64,000 bases of DNA from Hanstruepera ponticola (GCF_012931685.1 NZ_JABANC010000001.1:930001-994000); one strand, 5' to 3'. Numbered from the stretch's first letter, positions 44,236 to 51,695 are shown. Translations and numbers: made by a program. Notes: a model not told the origin generated them from the letters alone.

Positions 44236-44898
44236 TTAATCTTCAGTTATTTTTATTCTAATAGGCTCAACAGCCTTTAATTTATAATTCTGAATACCCT
44301 TGAAGTGTATTTTAATGTTGAATATTTTAATTTCACTCCCAATTTGGGTAGAGTTAATTTTTTCTAGAATATCTTTAGTAAATGAATTTCCATTAACTTG
44401 AATAGGAGTTTCTTCATTAAAGCCTATGCTATAACCGATAATTTTAAAATCTGTACTAGCTGACTTCCAATCAAAAAGCCAATCTTCAAATTTTATATCA
44501 ATTTTACCATCTTTAAGTTCATCTTTAGTTAGTAGTAAAATACATTTTTTACCACAACCCAGACCATTAATAGTACCAATTGGCCTTCCAATATCTTTAA
44601 TACGCAATGTTTTTATAGCAGTAACAATCTCCCCATTTGGAAGTTTGCCTCGTAGTTCAATATCATCGGTTAATCCAGATCCAGGATTCATAACATAATT
44701 TCCGTAATCATCAACTTTTTTCAGTCCTAGAGCTGATGCTTCAAAGGAAACCGTTCCCGGCATACTTAACGTTAAGGGGTTGTTAACACCTCGGTAAACC
44801 ACATTCATCTTGTTGACTTCAACAACGGCTTTGGGTGGTTCTTGTGAAAACCCAGTAAAACTTATAAGAAGAAATAAGGAGCAAAAGAGGTGTTTCAT
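44236..44898 (-). CDS. Exported protein resembling the C-terminal part of gliding protein GldM
   Basis: A 220-residue exported protein with signal peptide 1-18 (ends FSQ). From residue 20 the text PPKAVVEVNKMNVVYRGVNNPLTLSMPG, then GNYVMNPGSG and LRIKDIGRPIGTINGLG, matches the order of motifs in the periplasmic beta-domains at the C-terminus of GldM, the motor component of T9SS/gliding. There is no N-terminal membrane helix, so it cannot be GldM itself. No gldK, gldL or gldN is nearby. It may be an accessory that mimics the GldM tip, or an independent user of the same fold (inference). Confidence 0.72.
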   Translation of the reverse strand: MKHLFCSLFLLISFTGFSQEPPKAVVEVNKMNVVYRGVNNPLTLSMPGTVSFEASALGLKKVDDYGNYVMNPGSGLTDDIELRGKLPNGEIVTAIKTLRIKDIGRPIGTINGLGCGKKCILLLTKDELKDGKIDIKFEDWLFDWKSASTDFKIIGYSIGFNEETPIQVNGNSFTKDILEKINSTQIGSEIKIFNIKIHFKGIQNYKLKAVEPIRIKITED

Positions 44899-44964
44899 AA
44901 CGGATGGTTTAGCTAAACTAATAACTAAAATTACCGTTTTTTATTTTAATAATTTATCGAGAAA

Positions 44965-45858
44965 CTATTCTATTTTAGACTTAATCTTCTCAATCATCTC
45001 TAGTGCGTTGTCATCATCAGGTTTTAAACTTAACACTTTATAATAGTTTTTTAAGGCATTATCATAATTCTTGGTTTCAAAAAAAGCTTCACCCAAACTG
45101 TCATACACATTGTATTTGTAAGGAAAAATTCGGGTATTCAAATCAAAAACATACAAAGCTTTATCATATTCTTGAGCGCGTAAATATACATAACCTAAAG
45201 TATTCAATTCACGACTTCCTTTTACAAATTCTGCAAGTCTAGGAACAAGGGTATTTTCCTCCAATTTTAAACTATCAATCGATTTTGAGGTCAATAAAGC
45301 ACCAACATAATTGGCAGCTACATATTTGGGTCTGTATTTATTGTCAGTAACAATATTTAGCATATCGCGTTCTAATGTTTCAACAGGATGCTCTACAATA
45401 CGGTTCACTTCTTGTCCATTCTTATAAAAAATAAAGGTCGGCACACGATGAATATTCAAACCTTTTTCTTCGTGGTTTGGAGCTTGCTTATAGGCTTCTG
45501 GAGTTCTATCAACTGCTATGACTTCCAACTGATGTTCTGGAAATTTAGCTTCATTTAAAATACTGTAAAAACGTGGCACTTCTTTTTTACTGTCCCCACA
45601 CCACGTACCTAAAAAGATTTTAATAGTGTATTGATTTAGGGAATCTTTTAATTTAGAAACAACTTTTTTGTTCAGTAGGTATTGGTCATAATTAGGGTCA
45701 AACCATTCGTTAAATGGTACTTGCCGCAGACCATTTTTGTCAATTTTTCCTAGTAGTTTTTGATTGCCATTTTCGTCAGTAACAGTTTGATTAACTGTCT
45801 GCGAAAACACGATTTGGGAGCAAAAAAGGATCGTTAAAATAAGTTTAGTTCGTTTCAT
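44965..45858 (-). CDS. Exported thioredoxin-fold protein with C-terminal TPR-like helices
   Basis: A 297-residue protein starting at the ATG at 45858 (signal peptide MKRTKLILTILFC...FSQ); an in-frame start at 45942 would add 28 residues ahead of that signal and is rejected. The thioredoxin-like domain has IFLGTWCGDSKKEVPRF: Cys87 is followed by Gly-Asp-Ser, so the second cysteine of CxxC is replaced by Ser90. The C-terminal part has helical TPR-type repeats (LGYVYLRAQEYDKALYVFD, YDSLGEAFFETKNYDNALKNYYKVLSL). It is probably a periplasmic thiol/monothiol oxidoreductase with a protein-binding tail; the monothiol site makes reductase activity uncertain. A -7 box is at 45877-45884. Confidence 0.8.
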   Translation of the reverse strand: MKRTKLILTILFCSQIVFSQTVNQTVTDENGNQKLLGKIDKNGLRQVPFNEWFDPNYDQYLLNKKVVSKLKDSLNQYTIKIFLGTWCGDSKKEVPRFYSILNEAKFPEHQLEVIAVDRTPEAYKQAPNHEEKGLNIHRVPTFIFYKNGQEVNRIVEHPVETLERDMLNIVTDNKYRPKYVAANYVGALLTSKSIDSLKLEENTLVPRLAEFVKGSRELNTLGYVYLRAQEYDKALYVFDLNTRIFPYKYNVYDSLGEAFFETKNYDNALKNYYKVLSLKPDDDNALEMIEKIKSKIE

Positions 45859-45876
45859 GATTGATGATGTTTTTAC

Positions 45877-45884
45877 CAAAATTA
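45877..45884 (-). promoter_or_regulatory. Putative -7 element for the thioredoxin/TPR gene
   Basis: On the minus strand TAATTTTG matches TAnnTTTG, 19 bases before the chosen start at 45858. It lies inside the longer reading frame, which supports the shorter start. Confidence 0.5.
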
Positions 45885-46043
45885 TGATGAAGAGCTCTAG
45901 AATACCAATAATCTGTATTTTCGACTTAAATGAATACACCAACGTAAAAATTTTAGATACAAATGGTAGTTTGTTACGTTATTTGAGACTTTCGTACATA
46001 TATTTTGACCAACTAAAGAATTCTATTTACTTTTCTACTTTAT

Positions 46044-47015
46044 ATGAATAATCTTAAGAAACACAGCTCACAAATATTGGTGCATATCCTGTTTTGGATA
46101 TTGTTTATCATGGTATCGCTGTTTGTTTTTTCGCCATATTACTGGCGTGAGAATCCCTTTTTGCAATACATATCCATTATAGTAATCATAGTTTATGTTA
46201 ACAATCTGGTGCTGCTGCCATTTTTTGTGATGAAGAAAATGTACGCGTGGTATGTTTTGGTCATTGCCTTGATTTCCTTTTTGGCGACACAATTGTATTG
46301 TTACGAATTTGCGCAATGTGGTTGTTCTATAATGAAATGCTTGAGTGATTATTTATGGCAAACCTTGGTGCCGCTTATTTTCTTCTCGTTCGTTTGGGTG
46401 TTATATCGATTTATAGATAAGCAAGAGGAAGTGGAGCAAATAAAGAAGGAGCATTTGGAGATGGAGCTCAAGTTTTTAAAATCGCAGATTAATCCGCATG
46501 TGCTGTTCAATAACCTGAATACCATTTATTCCTATGCTTTAGAAAAACCCAACGAAACTCCAGAATTGATTTTAAGGCTTTCCGATAATTTAAAGCATGT
46601 GTTGTATGAAAGTAATGCTAAAAAGATTCCGTTGCATAAGGAAATTCAGTTTATTGATAATTATATGACCTTTCAAGAACTGCGAACCGAAGGTGTGAAC
46701 ACTATAGTTTATACCAAGCGCATTGAAAATAAGAATAACCAAATAGCACCTTTATTGCTCATTACCATCATTGAAAATGCGTTTAAACATAGTTCATTAA
46801 ACAGTGAAATTTCAGTTTCTATAAATGAAAATAATGGTGTGCTAGAATGTATTTGTGAAAACGATTTTACAGAAAAAGATAATGACTTGGCTGAATTTAA
46901 AATTGGATTGAAGAATTTAGAAAAGCGTTTAAAGCTTTTATACAACAATGATTATGAGTTTACCATAACACAGAACAGCAAATACAAAGTGTATCTAAAA
47001 CTGAATTTAATATAA
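46044..47015 (+). CDS. LytS-type sensor histidine kinase
   Basis: A 323-residue histidine kinase with four membrane helices (about 10-30, 40-62, 67-85, 103-121) and no extracytoplasmic sensor domain. A coiled coil (125-147) leads to the His_kinase motif SQINPHVLFNNLNTIYSYA with phospho-acceptor His152. The ATPase part has ITIIENAFKHSS (N box) and a shortened GLKNLEKRLKLLY block. It phosphorylates the partner regulator encoded at 47456. In most relatives the two genes overlap or abut; here they are 440 bases apart because of the GIY-YIG cassette. The stop TAA (47013-47015) may once have been TGA in an ATGA overlap. Confidence 0.92.
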   Translation: MNNLKKHSSQILVHILFWILFIMVSLFVFSPYYWRENPFLQYISIIVIIVYVNNLVLLPFFVMKKMYAWYVLVIALISFLATQLYCYEFAQCGCSIMKCLSDYLWQTLVPLIFFSFVWVLYRFIDKQEEVEQIKKEHLEMELKFLKSQINPHVLFNNLNTIYSYALEKPNETPELILRLSDNLKHVLYESNAKKIPLHKEIQFIDNYMTFQELRTEGVNTIVYTKRIENKNNQIAPLLLITIIENAFKHSSLNSEISVSINENNGVLECICENDFTEKDNDLAEFKIGLKNLEKRLKLLYNNDYEFTITQNSKYKVYLKLNLI

Positions 47016-47044
47016 AGTGTATAATAATTGAAGACTAAATTCAG
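47012..47044 (+). repeat. Direct repeat copy 1: remnant of the response-regulator 5' end
   Basis: Directly at the kinase stop, ATAAAGTG followed by TATAATAATTGAAGAC and TAAATTC reproduces the first codons of the downstream regulator. The perfect core ATAATAATTGAAGAC is at 47021-47035. Two substitutions away from ATGAA-TG it would read Met-Lys-Cys-Ile-Ile-Ile-Glu-Asp, the usual start of LytR-type regulators; now it is broken by a stop. Confidence 0.75.
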
Positions 47045-47071
47045 TCGAAGTGAAAAAGATTTATATATTCT

Positions 47072-47097
47072 TGTCATTCCTGCGAAGGCAGGAATCC
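47072..47097. repeat. Left inverted repeat of the GIY-YIG cassette (palindrome copy 2)
   Basis: A 26-bp sequence starting TGTC and containing ATTCCTGCGAAGGCAGGAAT as a perfect hairpin. Its reverse complement recurs at 47416-47441 with one mismatch in the loop. Confidence 0.85.
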
Positions 47098-47112
47098 ACA
47101 ATTATTTAACTA

Positions 47113-47412
47113 ATGTTTAAAAACATTCATCAATATTATTTATACATCCTAACCAACAAGAAGAATGGTACTTTATATGTGGGCGTGACAAATGATTTGG
47201 AGAGACGCATGTTTGAGCACAAAAAGAAGTTAATTGAAGGGTTTTCCAAGAAATATGGTTTAGATAAGTTGGTTTATTTTGAAACGTATCAATACATCAA
47301 TGATGCGATAAAGAGAGAAAAGAATATAAAAAAGTGGAAACGACAATGGAAGATTAACCTTATTGAGGATGACAATCTGAATTGGGAAGATTTATCAATA
47401 GATTGGGATTAA
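47113..47412 (+). CDS. GIY-YIG nuclease family protein (UPF0213/URI-like)
   Basis: A 99-residue single-domain GIY-YIG protein. Motifs: YLYILTNKKNG, LYVGVTNDLERRMFEH (with the conserved Tyr, Val-Gly, Arg31 and His36), and the metal-binding Glu69 in AIKREKNIKKWKR. The rest is basic, with an Arg/Lys-rich helix (70-80) and an acidic end. No partner domain (no zinc finger, no UvrC-like parts). It is predicted to nick or cut DNA with one metal ion. The gene lies inside the inverted-repeat cassette, between the histidine kinase and its response regulator, on the same strand; its stop is 3 bases before the right repeat. It may act as the enzyme that moves or fixes the repeats, in the way a homing nuclease or a REP-associated transposase would (inference). 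Confidence 0.85.
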   Translation: MFKNIHQYYLYILTNKKNGTLYVGVTNDLERRMFEHKKKLIEGFSKKYGLDKLVYFETYQYINDAIKREKNIKKWKRQWKINLIEDDNLNWEDLSIDWD

Positions 47413-47415
47413 AAT

Positions 47416-47441
47416 GGATTCCTGCCTACGCAGGAATGACA
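47416..47441. repeat. Right inverted repeat of the GIY-YIG cassette (palindrome copy 3)
   Basis: Contains ATTCCTGCCTACGCAGGAAT, a perfect hairpin, and ends in GACA. It is the inverted copy of 47072-47097. In one frame it would translate as SCLRRND and join the regulator, which is an artefact. Confidence 0.85.
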
Positions 47442-47450
47442 GAAAACAAA

Positions 47451-47487
47451 ATGAAATGACATGCATAATAATTGAAGACGAAATTCC
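47451..47487 (+). repeat. Direct repeat copy 2 at the start of the response-regulator gene
   Basis: ATGAAATG-ACATG-CATAATAATTGAAGAC: compared with copy 1 it has an extra ACATG that makes a new ATG at 47456. The core ATAATAATTGAAGAC (47465-47479) is identical to 47021-47035. Confidence 0.75.
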
Positions 47488-48148
47488 AGCTCAAAACATT
47501 CTCAAGAATTTTTTGAAGAAGTTACCTGATATGAAATTGGTAGCAACGTTTAAAGCGGCTATTGAAGCCAATAATTTTCTAAAGAATGAAACTGTTGATA
47601 TGGTGTTTTTAGACATTAATTTACCTGATATTTCTGGAATTGATTTCATTAAAACTATTAAAAACCCGCCAGCTATTATTATGACAACGGCTTACCCAGA
47701 TTATGCAGTGAGCAGTTTTGAACTGGATACTATTGTTGATTATTTAGTTAAACCGTTTTCATTTGATCGCTTTTTAAAGGCCATTAATAAAGTCAAAAAC
47801 AGGATTGAAAAACCAGAAGCGATTAATCCTGATCAGACTGAAATTCTATTTTTAAATGTAGACAAAACGCTTCATAAAATTGTTTTAGATGATATTATCT
47901 ATATAGAATCGGACAGAAATTATATTACGGTTGTTACTACGAAACAAAAACTATCTTATATAGAGTCGCTTAAAAGCTGGAAAGAAAAATTACCTGACAA
48001 TCAATTTATTCAAACCCATAAAAGTTACATTATAAACCGCAAGTATGTCGATAAAATTGCGGGAAATGAGATTTATGTAAACAGCAATCGATTACCTATT
48101 GGCAGAACCTATAAGCAGGACTTGTTAAGGAAGTTGAGAATTGTTTAG
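47456..48148 (+). CDS. LytR/AlgR family response regulator
   Basis: A 230-residue regulator with an N-terminal receiver (IIIEDE acidic pocket, phospho-acceptor Asp53 in VFLDINLPD, Thr in TTAYP, Lys in LVKPFSFDRF) and a C-terminal LytTR DNA-binding domain (about 130-230: IIYIESDRNYITVVT, QTHKSYIINRKYVDKI, LPIGRTYKQDLL). I start at the ATG at 47456 (MTCIIIEDE). An upstream in-frame ATG at 47414 would add 14 residues encoded by the right inverted repeat and is rejected; the ATG at 47451 is followed by an immediate stop. Partner of the kinase at 46044. The short in-frame link was probably re-made after the cassette insertion. Confidence 0.92.
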   Translation: MTCIIIEDEIPAQNILKNFLKKLPDMKLVATFKAAIEANNFLKNETVDMVFLDINLPDISGIDFIKTIKNPPAIIMTTAYPDYAVSSFELDTIVDYLVKPFSFDRFLKAINKVKNRIEKPEAINPDQTEILFLNVDKTLHKIVLDDIIYIESDRNYITVVTTKQKLSYIESLKSWKEKLPDNQFIQTHKSYIINRKYVDKIAGNEIYVNSNRLPIGRTYKQDLLRKLRIV

Positions 48149-48176
48149 TAATTTATAAATTTGAAAAAAAACAAAA

Positions 48177-48752
48177 ATGATTTTTAGCAAGCCTCAATTA
48201 ATTAATGTCCTATTTGTTCTTTTTACTTACTATGGATTTAGTCAAGAAGTCAATTATAAAAAGATTAAAAATTACATTTGTTTAAGTGACAACCAAACTA
48301 AATCGGTATTAAATTCAAAAGGGTTTGAATTAAAAATTCCTAAAACGTGGTGTGGATATAAAGGATTTCATGATATTCTAATGTTTTCTCCAAAATCGCT
48401 ATTGAATTTTAGTAAGAATCATTATAAAAATAATCTTTACGTAGCTATGTATGACAACCCAAGTTACAATAGTAAGAATATTGAAGAAGCATTTAGAAAC
48501 CATTACCCCTTGTTAAATGTTAAGACAGAGTTTACTCCAGTTTATGATGAAAGTGTTCATGAAATTTATGGGAAATATTATATTGTTAAACGAAAATCCA
48601 TTCAAGAAGGGCAAAATCTAATGAATCTAGATTTGTTGTTTAATTATAAAAACCGAGACTATATAATTCATTATTCCGTGTTGGAAAAGGACTTTAATGC
48701 CAATCTAAATGAGGTTATTCAAATAATGGAATCTTTTAAGATTGTTGAATAA
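48177..48752 (+). CDS. Exported protein of unknown function
   Basis: A 191-residue protein with a signal peptide (residues 1-22, ends GFSQ). The body (GFELKIPKTWCGYKGFHDILMFSPKS, LYVAMYDNPSY, YYIVKRKSIQEGQNLMNLDLLFNY and a terminal VIQIMESFKIVE) is alpha/beta in character and resembles small PsbP/MOG1-like proteins that carry a K-x-P-W motif and an end ESFKI, but this is only a shape comparison. It starts 29 bases after the regulator stop on the same strand, so it could be part of that message. No function can be given. Confidence 0.65.
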   Translation: MIFSKPQLINVLFVLFTYYGFSQEVNYKKIKNYICLSDNQTKSVLNSKGFELKIPKTWCGYKGFHDILMFSPKSLLNFSKNHYKNNLYVAMYDNPSYNSKNIEEAFRNHYPLLNVKTEFTPVYDESVHEIYGKYYIVKRKSIQEGQNLMNLDLLFNYKNRDYIIHYSVLEKDFNANLNEVIQIMESFKIVE

Positions 48753-48781
48753 AGGCAAAAGATTTGTTTGGTTGCAGTTAA

Positions 48782-49381
48782 TTACAATCCAAAACTTTTA
48801 ATCTTTTCCTCTCCCCAACTTTCTTGAATATCAAAATTTAATTTAATCAATTTAATATCAGCATTTTTATTATTATGAGCTTGATCTTCCCAAATCTTTA
48901 CATGATCTTTATTAAGTCTTCCAGAATAGATAGCCCAAGATAAGAATATATAAAAGTCATGGTTTTTAGACATGTCAATCGTAGCATTAGTTCCATCTAA
49001 ATGCATCATCCCATCTAACATGTCTTCTAACTTATACGTGTCTGAAGTTTTATAGGTTTCCTTTTTGTTTAATTGCTCAATAAAATCAAATGCACTAGCA
49101 TTACAGGCATACTCATCACCATACGGAATGTATTCTCCTTTGTTATTAAAGATGTATACATCTGGAATTGAGTTAGTTTTTGCTAACATTTTCTTCAAAA
49201 AGGAATTGTAATTATATGCATAAACGTTATCAGTGCTTAATTCTATTTTGTCTAGATATTTTTTAATTGAATCTTCATTTTCTACTGCTGGATCTTTAAT
49301 GCCATATGCTGTTTTCATAACAGATTTACAGTTGGTCAATAACAATGAAGCACAAAAAATTATAATTATCTTATTTTTCAT
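48782..49381 (-). CDS. Lipoprotein of unknown function
   Basis: A 199-residue lipoprotein starting at the ATG at 49381 (MKNKIIIIFCASLLLTNCKS, lipobox Cys18). The longer frame to 49441 passes through a hairpin repeat and is rejected. The mature part has IPDVYIFNNKGEYIPYGDEYAC (a strand-turn pattern with one Cys), an acidic region LEDMLDGMMHLDG, and a terminal WEDQAHNNKNADIKLIKLNFDIQESWGEEKI. These hint at a thioredoxin-like alpha/beta fold without a redox motif. It is convergent with the preceding exported-protein gene. No function is proposed. Confidence 0.65.
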   Translation of the reverse strand: MKNKIIIIFCASLLLTNCKSVMKTAYGIKDPAVENEDSIKKYLDKIELSTDNVYAYNYNSFLKKMLAKTNSIPDVYIFNNKGEYIPYGDEYACNASAFDFIEQLNKKETYKTSDTYKLEDMLDGMMHLDGTNATIDMSKNHDFYIFLSWAIYSGRLNKDHVKIWEDQAHNNKNADIKLIKLNFDIQESWGEEKIKSFGL

Positions 49382-49403
49382 AATAAAGTTTAAATGGTAA
49401 CAG

Positions 49404-49500
49404 TCACTTCGAGTGATTTCGTTATTACGAAATCGTATCAAGAAGTCTTGTTAAGTTCTCGATACAATTTTCTTTGATTTCGACAGGCTCAATCTGACAG
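49404..49500. repeat. Intergenic multi-hairpin element
   Basis: Three adjacent inverted repeats: TCACTTCGAGTGA (49404-49416), ATTTCG/CGAAAT (49416-49421 and 49428-49433), and GTATCAAGAA/TTCTCGATAC (49435-49444 and 49456-49465). A segment with TTTCGACAGGCTCAATCTGA follows. It lies between the S46 peptidase stop and the lipoprotein start. It looks like a REP/BIME-like element of a type common in flavobacterial intergenic DNA; it may form a transcript hairpin. Confidence 0.6.
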
Positions 49501-49525
49501 AAAACCAATCGAACTGACGTGAAAA

Positions 49526-51616
49526 TTACTTCTTTGGATGCACCAATTTCATTTCATCAATCAGGTGTTTAGCTCCTGCATATTTATCAACAATAAACAA
49601 TACATAACGTAAATCCACCATGATGTTTCGGCAAATTTCTGGATCGTAATTCATGTCACTCATGGTGCCTTCCCAAACACGATCAAAATTCAAACCAACT
49701 AAATTACCATGAGCATCAATAGCCGGACTACCTGAATTTCCTCCTGTGGTGTGATTTGTTCCTAAAAAACAAACTGGCACTTTTCCGTTAGAATCGGCAT
49801 ATTGTCCGTAATCTTTTGCCTCATATAAATCAATCAATTTTTGTGGCACATCAAATTCATAATCGCCTGGTACATACTTTTCAATAACACCATCCAAATA
49901 ACTAACTGGCTGATAATACACAGCATCCCTTGGTGAATACCCACGTACTTGTCCATAAGTAACACGCAATGTGCTGTTGGCATCTGGGAAATAACGAGCA
50001 TTTGGTAAGGCTTTCATTAATGCTGTCATGTACTCGGTTTGAAGCGCAGTTATCGGTTCGTTTTTTTGTTCAAACTCCACATTAATAGATGTATAGAATT
50101 CTTCAATCATTGGCTTGGCGTAAGCATAGGCAGCATCTTCGTTAAGTTTTTTTATAACGTCTTCTGCTGAACCTTCAAATAATTTTAAGGCACTATCCAA
50201 ATTGGTAAAAGCAGTATTGTTATAAATGTTTGGGTCAATATTGGTTTTGTTATACAAAGGCATTACGGCTTCAAAAACACCTTTATCCACATTAACATCG
50301 TAGTTTTTGTGAATGCCACTTAATAGACCTGTTATATAGGCTCTATCTTTTTCAATATTATCTGGATTCTGTTTTAACGATTGTTCAACCTGATAGGCTC
50401 TAAACGTCATTTGCATCAATTCATTGGTTACCAAAAACACTTCAATGAAATTTCGGCGCTTAACATTGACATCAGCAAAATCTTTATATAGTTTGTCAAA
50501 TTCAGGTAAGATATAGCCATACTTGTCTTCAAGTCCTTTTTCTTTTAAAGCTTTAGTGAATGTGGCTTCAAATGCTTTGCGTTCAGCAACCGCATTACTT
50601 TTTTCGATTCCTAAATTTTCACCAATCCATTTTTTCCAAGCATTAGCAATACGTGCTTGTTTGGATGCATATTTAATACGCACTTCGTCATCAGCTTTCA
50701 TTTGTGCATCAATAACTTTTAAAGCTGCTTCACGAATAGCAATATTACTTGGATTATAGTCTTTTGTAATATGCTCAATAGCAACGGCTGGAAGGTACTC
50801 GTCGGTACGACCTGGAAAACCAAATACCATTGTGAAATCGCCTTCGGCAACGCCATCTAAAGAAACTGGTAAAAAGTGTTTTGGTTTGAATGGTACGTTG
50901 TCTTCACTATATTTTGCAGGACGATTGTTTTTATCGGCATAAATTCTAAACAGTGAAAAATCACCCGTATGTCTTGGGAATACCCAGTTGTCAGTATCAC
51001 TACCAAACTTACCTATACTACTTGGTGGTGCACCAACCAAGCGGATATCTTCATAACGTTCTGTTACAAATAAGAAATACTGATTGCCTTTGTAAAATGA
51101 CTTGACTTTAGTGTCTTGCCAAGCCTCTTTTTTTACTTCAGCTTGTAGGCTATTACTGTTTTTATCAATGGTCGATTGCTTTTCCTTTTCGGTCATTTCT
51201 TCGGTTACACCTACTAAAACTTGGTCAGTAACATCTTCAATGCGAACAATAAACTCAATGAACAGACCTTCGTTTGGTAATTCTTCATCTAAATTCATAG
51301 CCCAAAAACCATCCTTTAAATAATCGTTTTCTAATGAAGAATGCGATTGAATTTGACTAAAACCACAATGATGATTAGTTAAGACTAACCCTTTTGGGGA
51401 AATTACTTCACTTGTACAACCACCGTTAAAATGACCAATGGCATCTTTTAAACTGGAGTTATTAACGTCATAAATATCTTTAGCGGTTAACTTACTGCCC
51501 AAAGCTTTCATTTCGTTCTCGTTCATGCCTTCCAATAACGAAGGAATCCACATACCACCTTGTTGTGCTGAAACTTGAAGTGTAATAAAAAGAAAAAGAA
51601 TTCTGAATAATTTCAT
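49526..51616 (-). CDS. S46 family dipeptidyl-peptidase, DPP11-like
   Basis: A 696-residue exported serine exopeptidase with signal peptide 1-17 (ends VSAQ) and a mature start QGGMW. The chymotrypsin-type triad is visible: His in TNHHCGFSQ (about 82-83), Asp in PRHTGDFSLFR, Ser628 in GNSGSP. A large helical domain (about 280-570) covers the active site. Residue Arg646 lies 18 after the nucleophile, the same offset as Ser655-Arg673 of Porphyromonas DPP11, which prefers acidic P1 residues; DPP7 has Gly there. Asp/Glu-specific DPP11-type activity is therefore inferred. It releases dipeptides from oligopeptides in the periplasm. It has its own -7 box at 51639-51646. Confidence 0.92.
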   Translation of the reverse strand: MKLFRILFLFITLQVSAQQGGMWIPSLLEGMNENEMKALGSKLTAKDIYDVNNSSLKDAIGHFNGGCTSEVISPKGLVLTNHHCGFSQIQSHSSLENDYLKDGFWAMNLDEELPNEGLFIEFIVRIEDVTDQVLVGVTEEMTEKEKQSTIDKNSNSLQAEVKKEAWQDTKVKSFYKGNQYFLFVTERYEDIRLVGAPPSSIGKFGSDTDNWVFPRHTGDFSLFRIYADKNNRPAKYSEDNVPFKPKHFLPVSLDGVAEGDFTMVFGFPGRTDEYLPAVAIEHITKDYNPSNIAIREAALKVIDAQMKADDEVRIKYASKQARIANAWKKWIGENLGIEKSNAVAERKAFEATFTKALKEKGLEDKYGYILPEFDKLYKDFADVNVKRRNFIEVFLVTNELMQMTFRAYQVEQSLKQNPDNIEKDRAYITGLLSGIHKNYDVNVDKGVFEAVMPLYNKTNIDPNIYNNTAFTNLDSALKLFEGSAEDVIKKLNEDAAYAYAKPMIEEFYTSINVEFEQKNEPITALQTEYMTALMKALPNARYFPDANSTLRVTYGQVRGYSPRDAVYYQPVSYLDGVIEKYVPGDYEFDVPQKLIDLYEAKDYGQYADSNGKVPVCFLGTNHTTGGNSGSPAIDAHGNLVGLNFDRVWEGTMSDMNYDPEICRNIMVDLRYVLFIVDKYAGAKHLIDEMKLVHPKK

Positions 51617-51638
51617 AGTGTATAAATTTTGAATCTTT

Positions 51639-51646
51639 CAAAGATA
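51639..51646 (-). promoter_or_regulatory. Putative -7 element for the S46 peptidase
   Basis: On the minus strand TATCTTTG matches TAnnTTTG, 23 bases before the start at 51616. Confidence 0.5.
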
Positions 51647-51695
51647 AAAAGTTCTGGTTATAAAATTGTTAATTGAAGTTATTACCTTTACAAAT

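Larger units (their letters stand above)
47072..47441 (+). mobile_element. Candidate GIY-YIG nuclease cassette with 26-bp terminal inverted repeats
   Basis: A 370-bp unit: left repeat, 15-base gap, GIY-YIG gene, 3-base gap, right repeat. The repeats are inverted copies with 25 of 26 positions equal and are themselves hairpins from a family dispersed in this genome. The unit is flanked by a direct repeat of about 32 bp (47012-47044 and 47451-47487) that duplicates the 5' end of the response-regulator gene. It separates two genes that are normally adjacent. All this supports insertion as a unit; the mechanism is not known. It is not a recognised insertion sequence. Confidence 0.7.

Noticed and set aside
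45859-45942. Longer start for the thioredoxin/TPR protein
   Set aside because: A normal signal peptide begins at 45858, and a promoter box lies in the extra stretch.
47414-47455. In-frame N-terminal extension of the response regulator through the right inverted repeat (MDSCLRRND...)
   Set aside because: It is the translated palindrome, not family sequence; receiver domains start at the IIIEDE strand, and the ATG at 47456 gives that directly.
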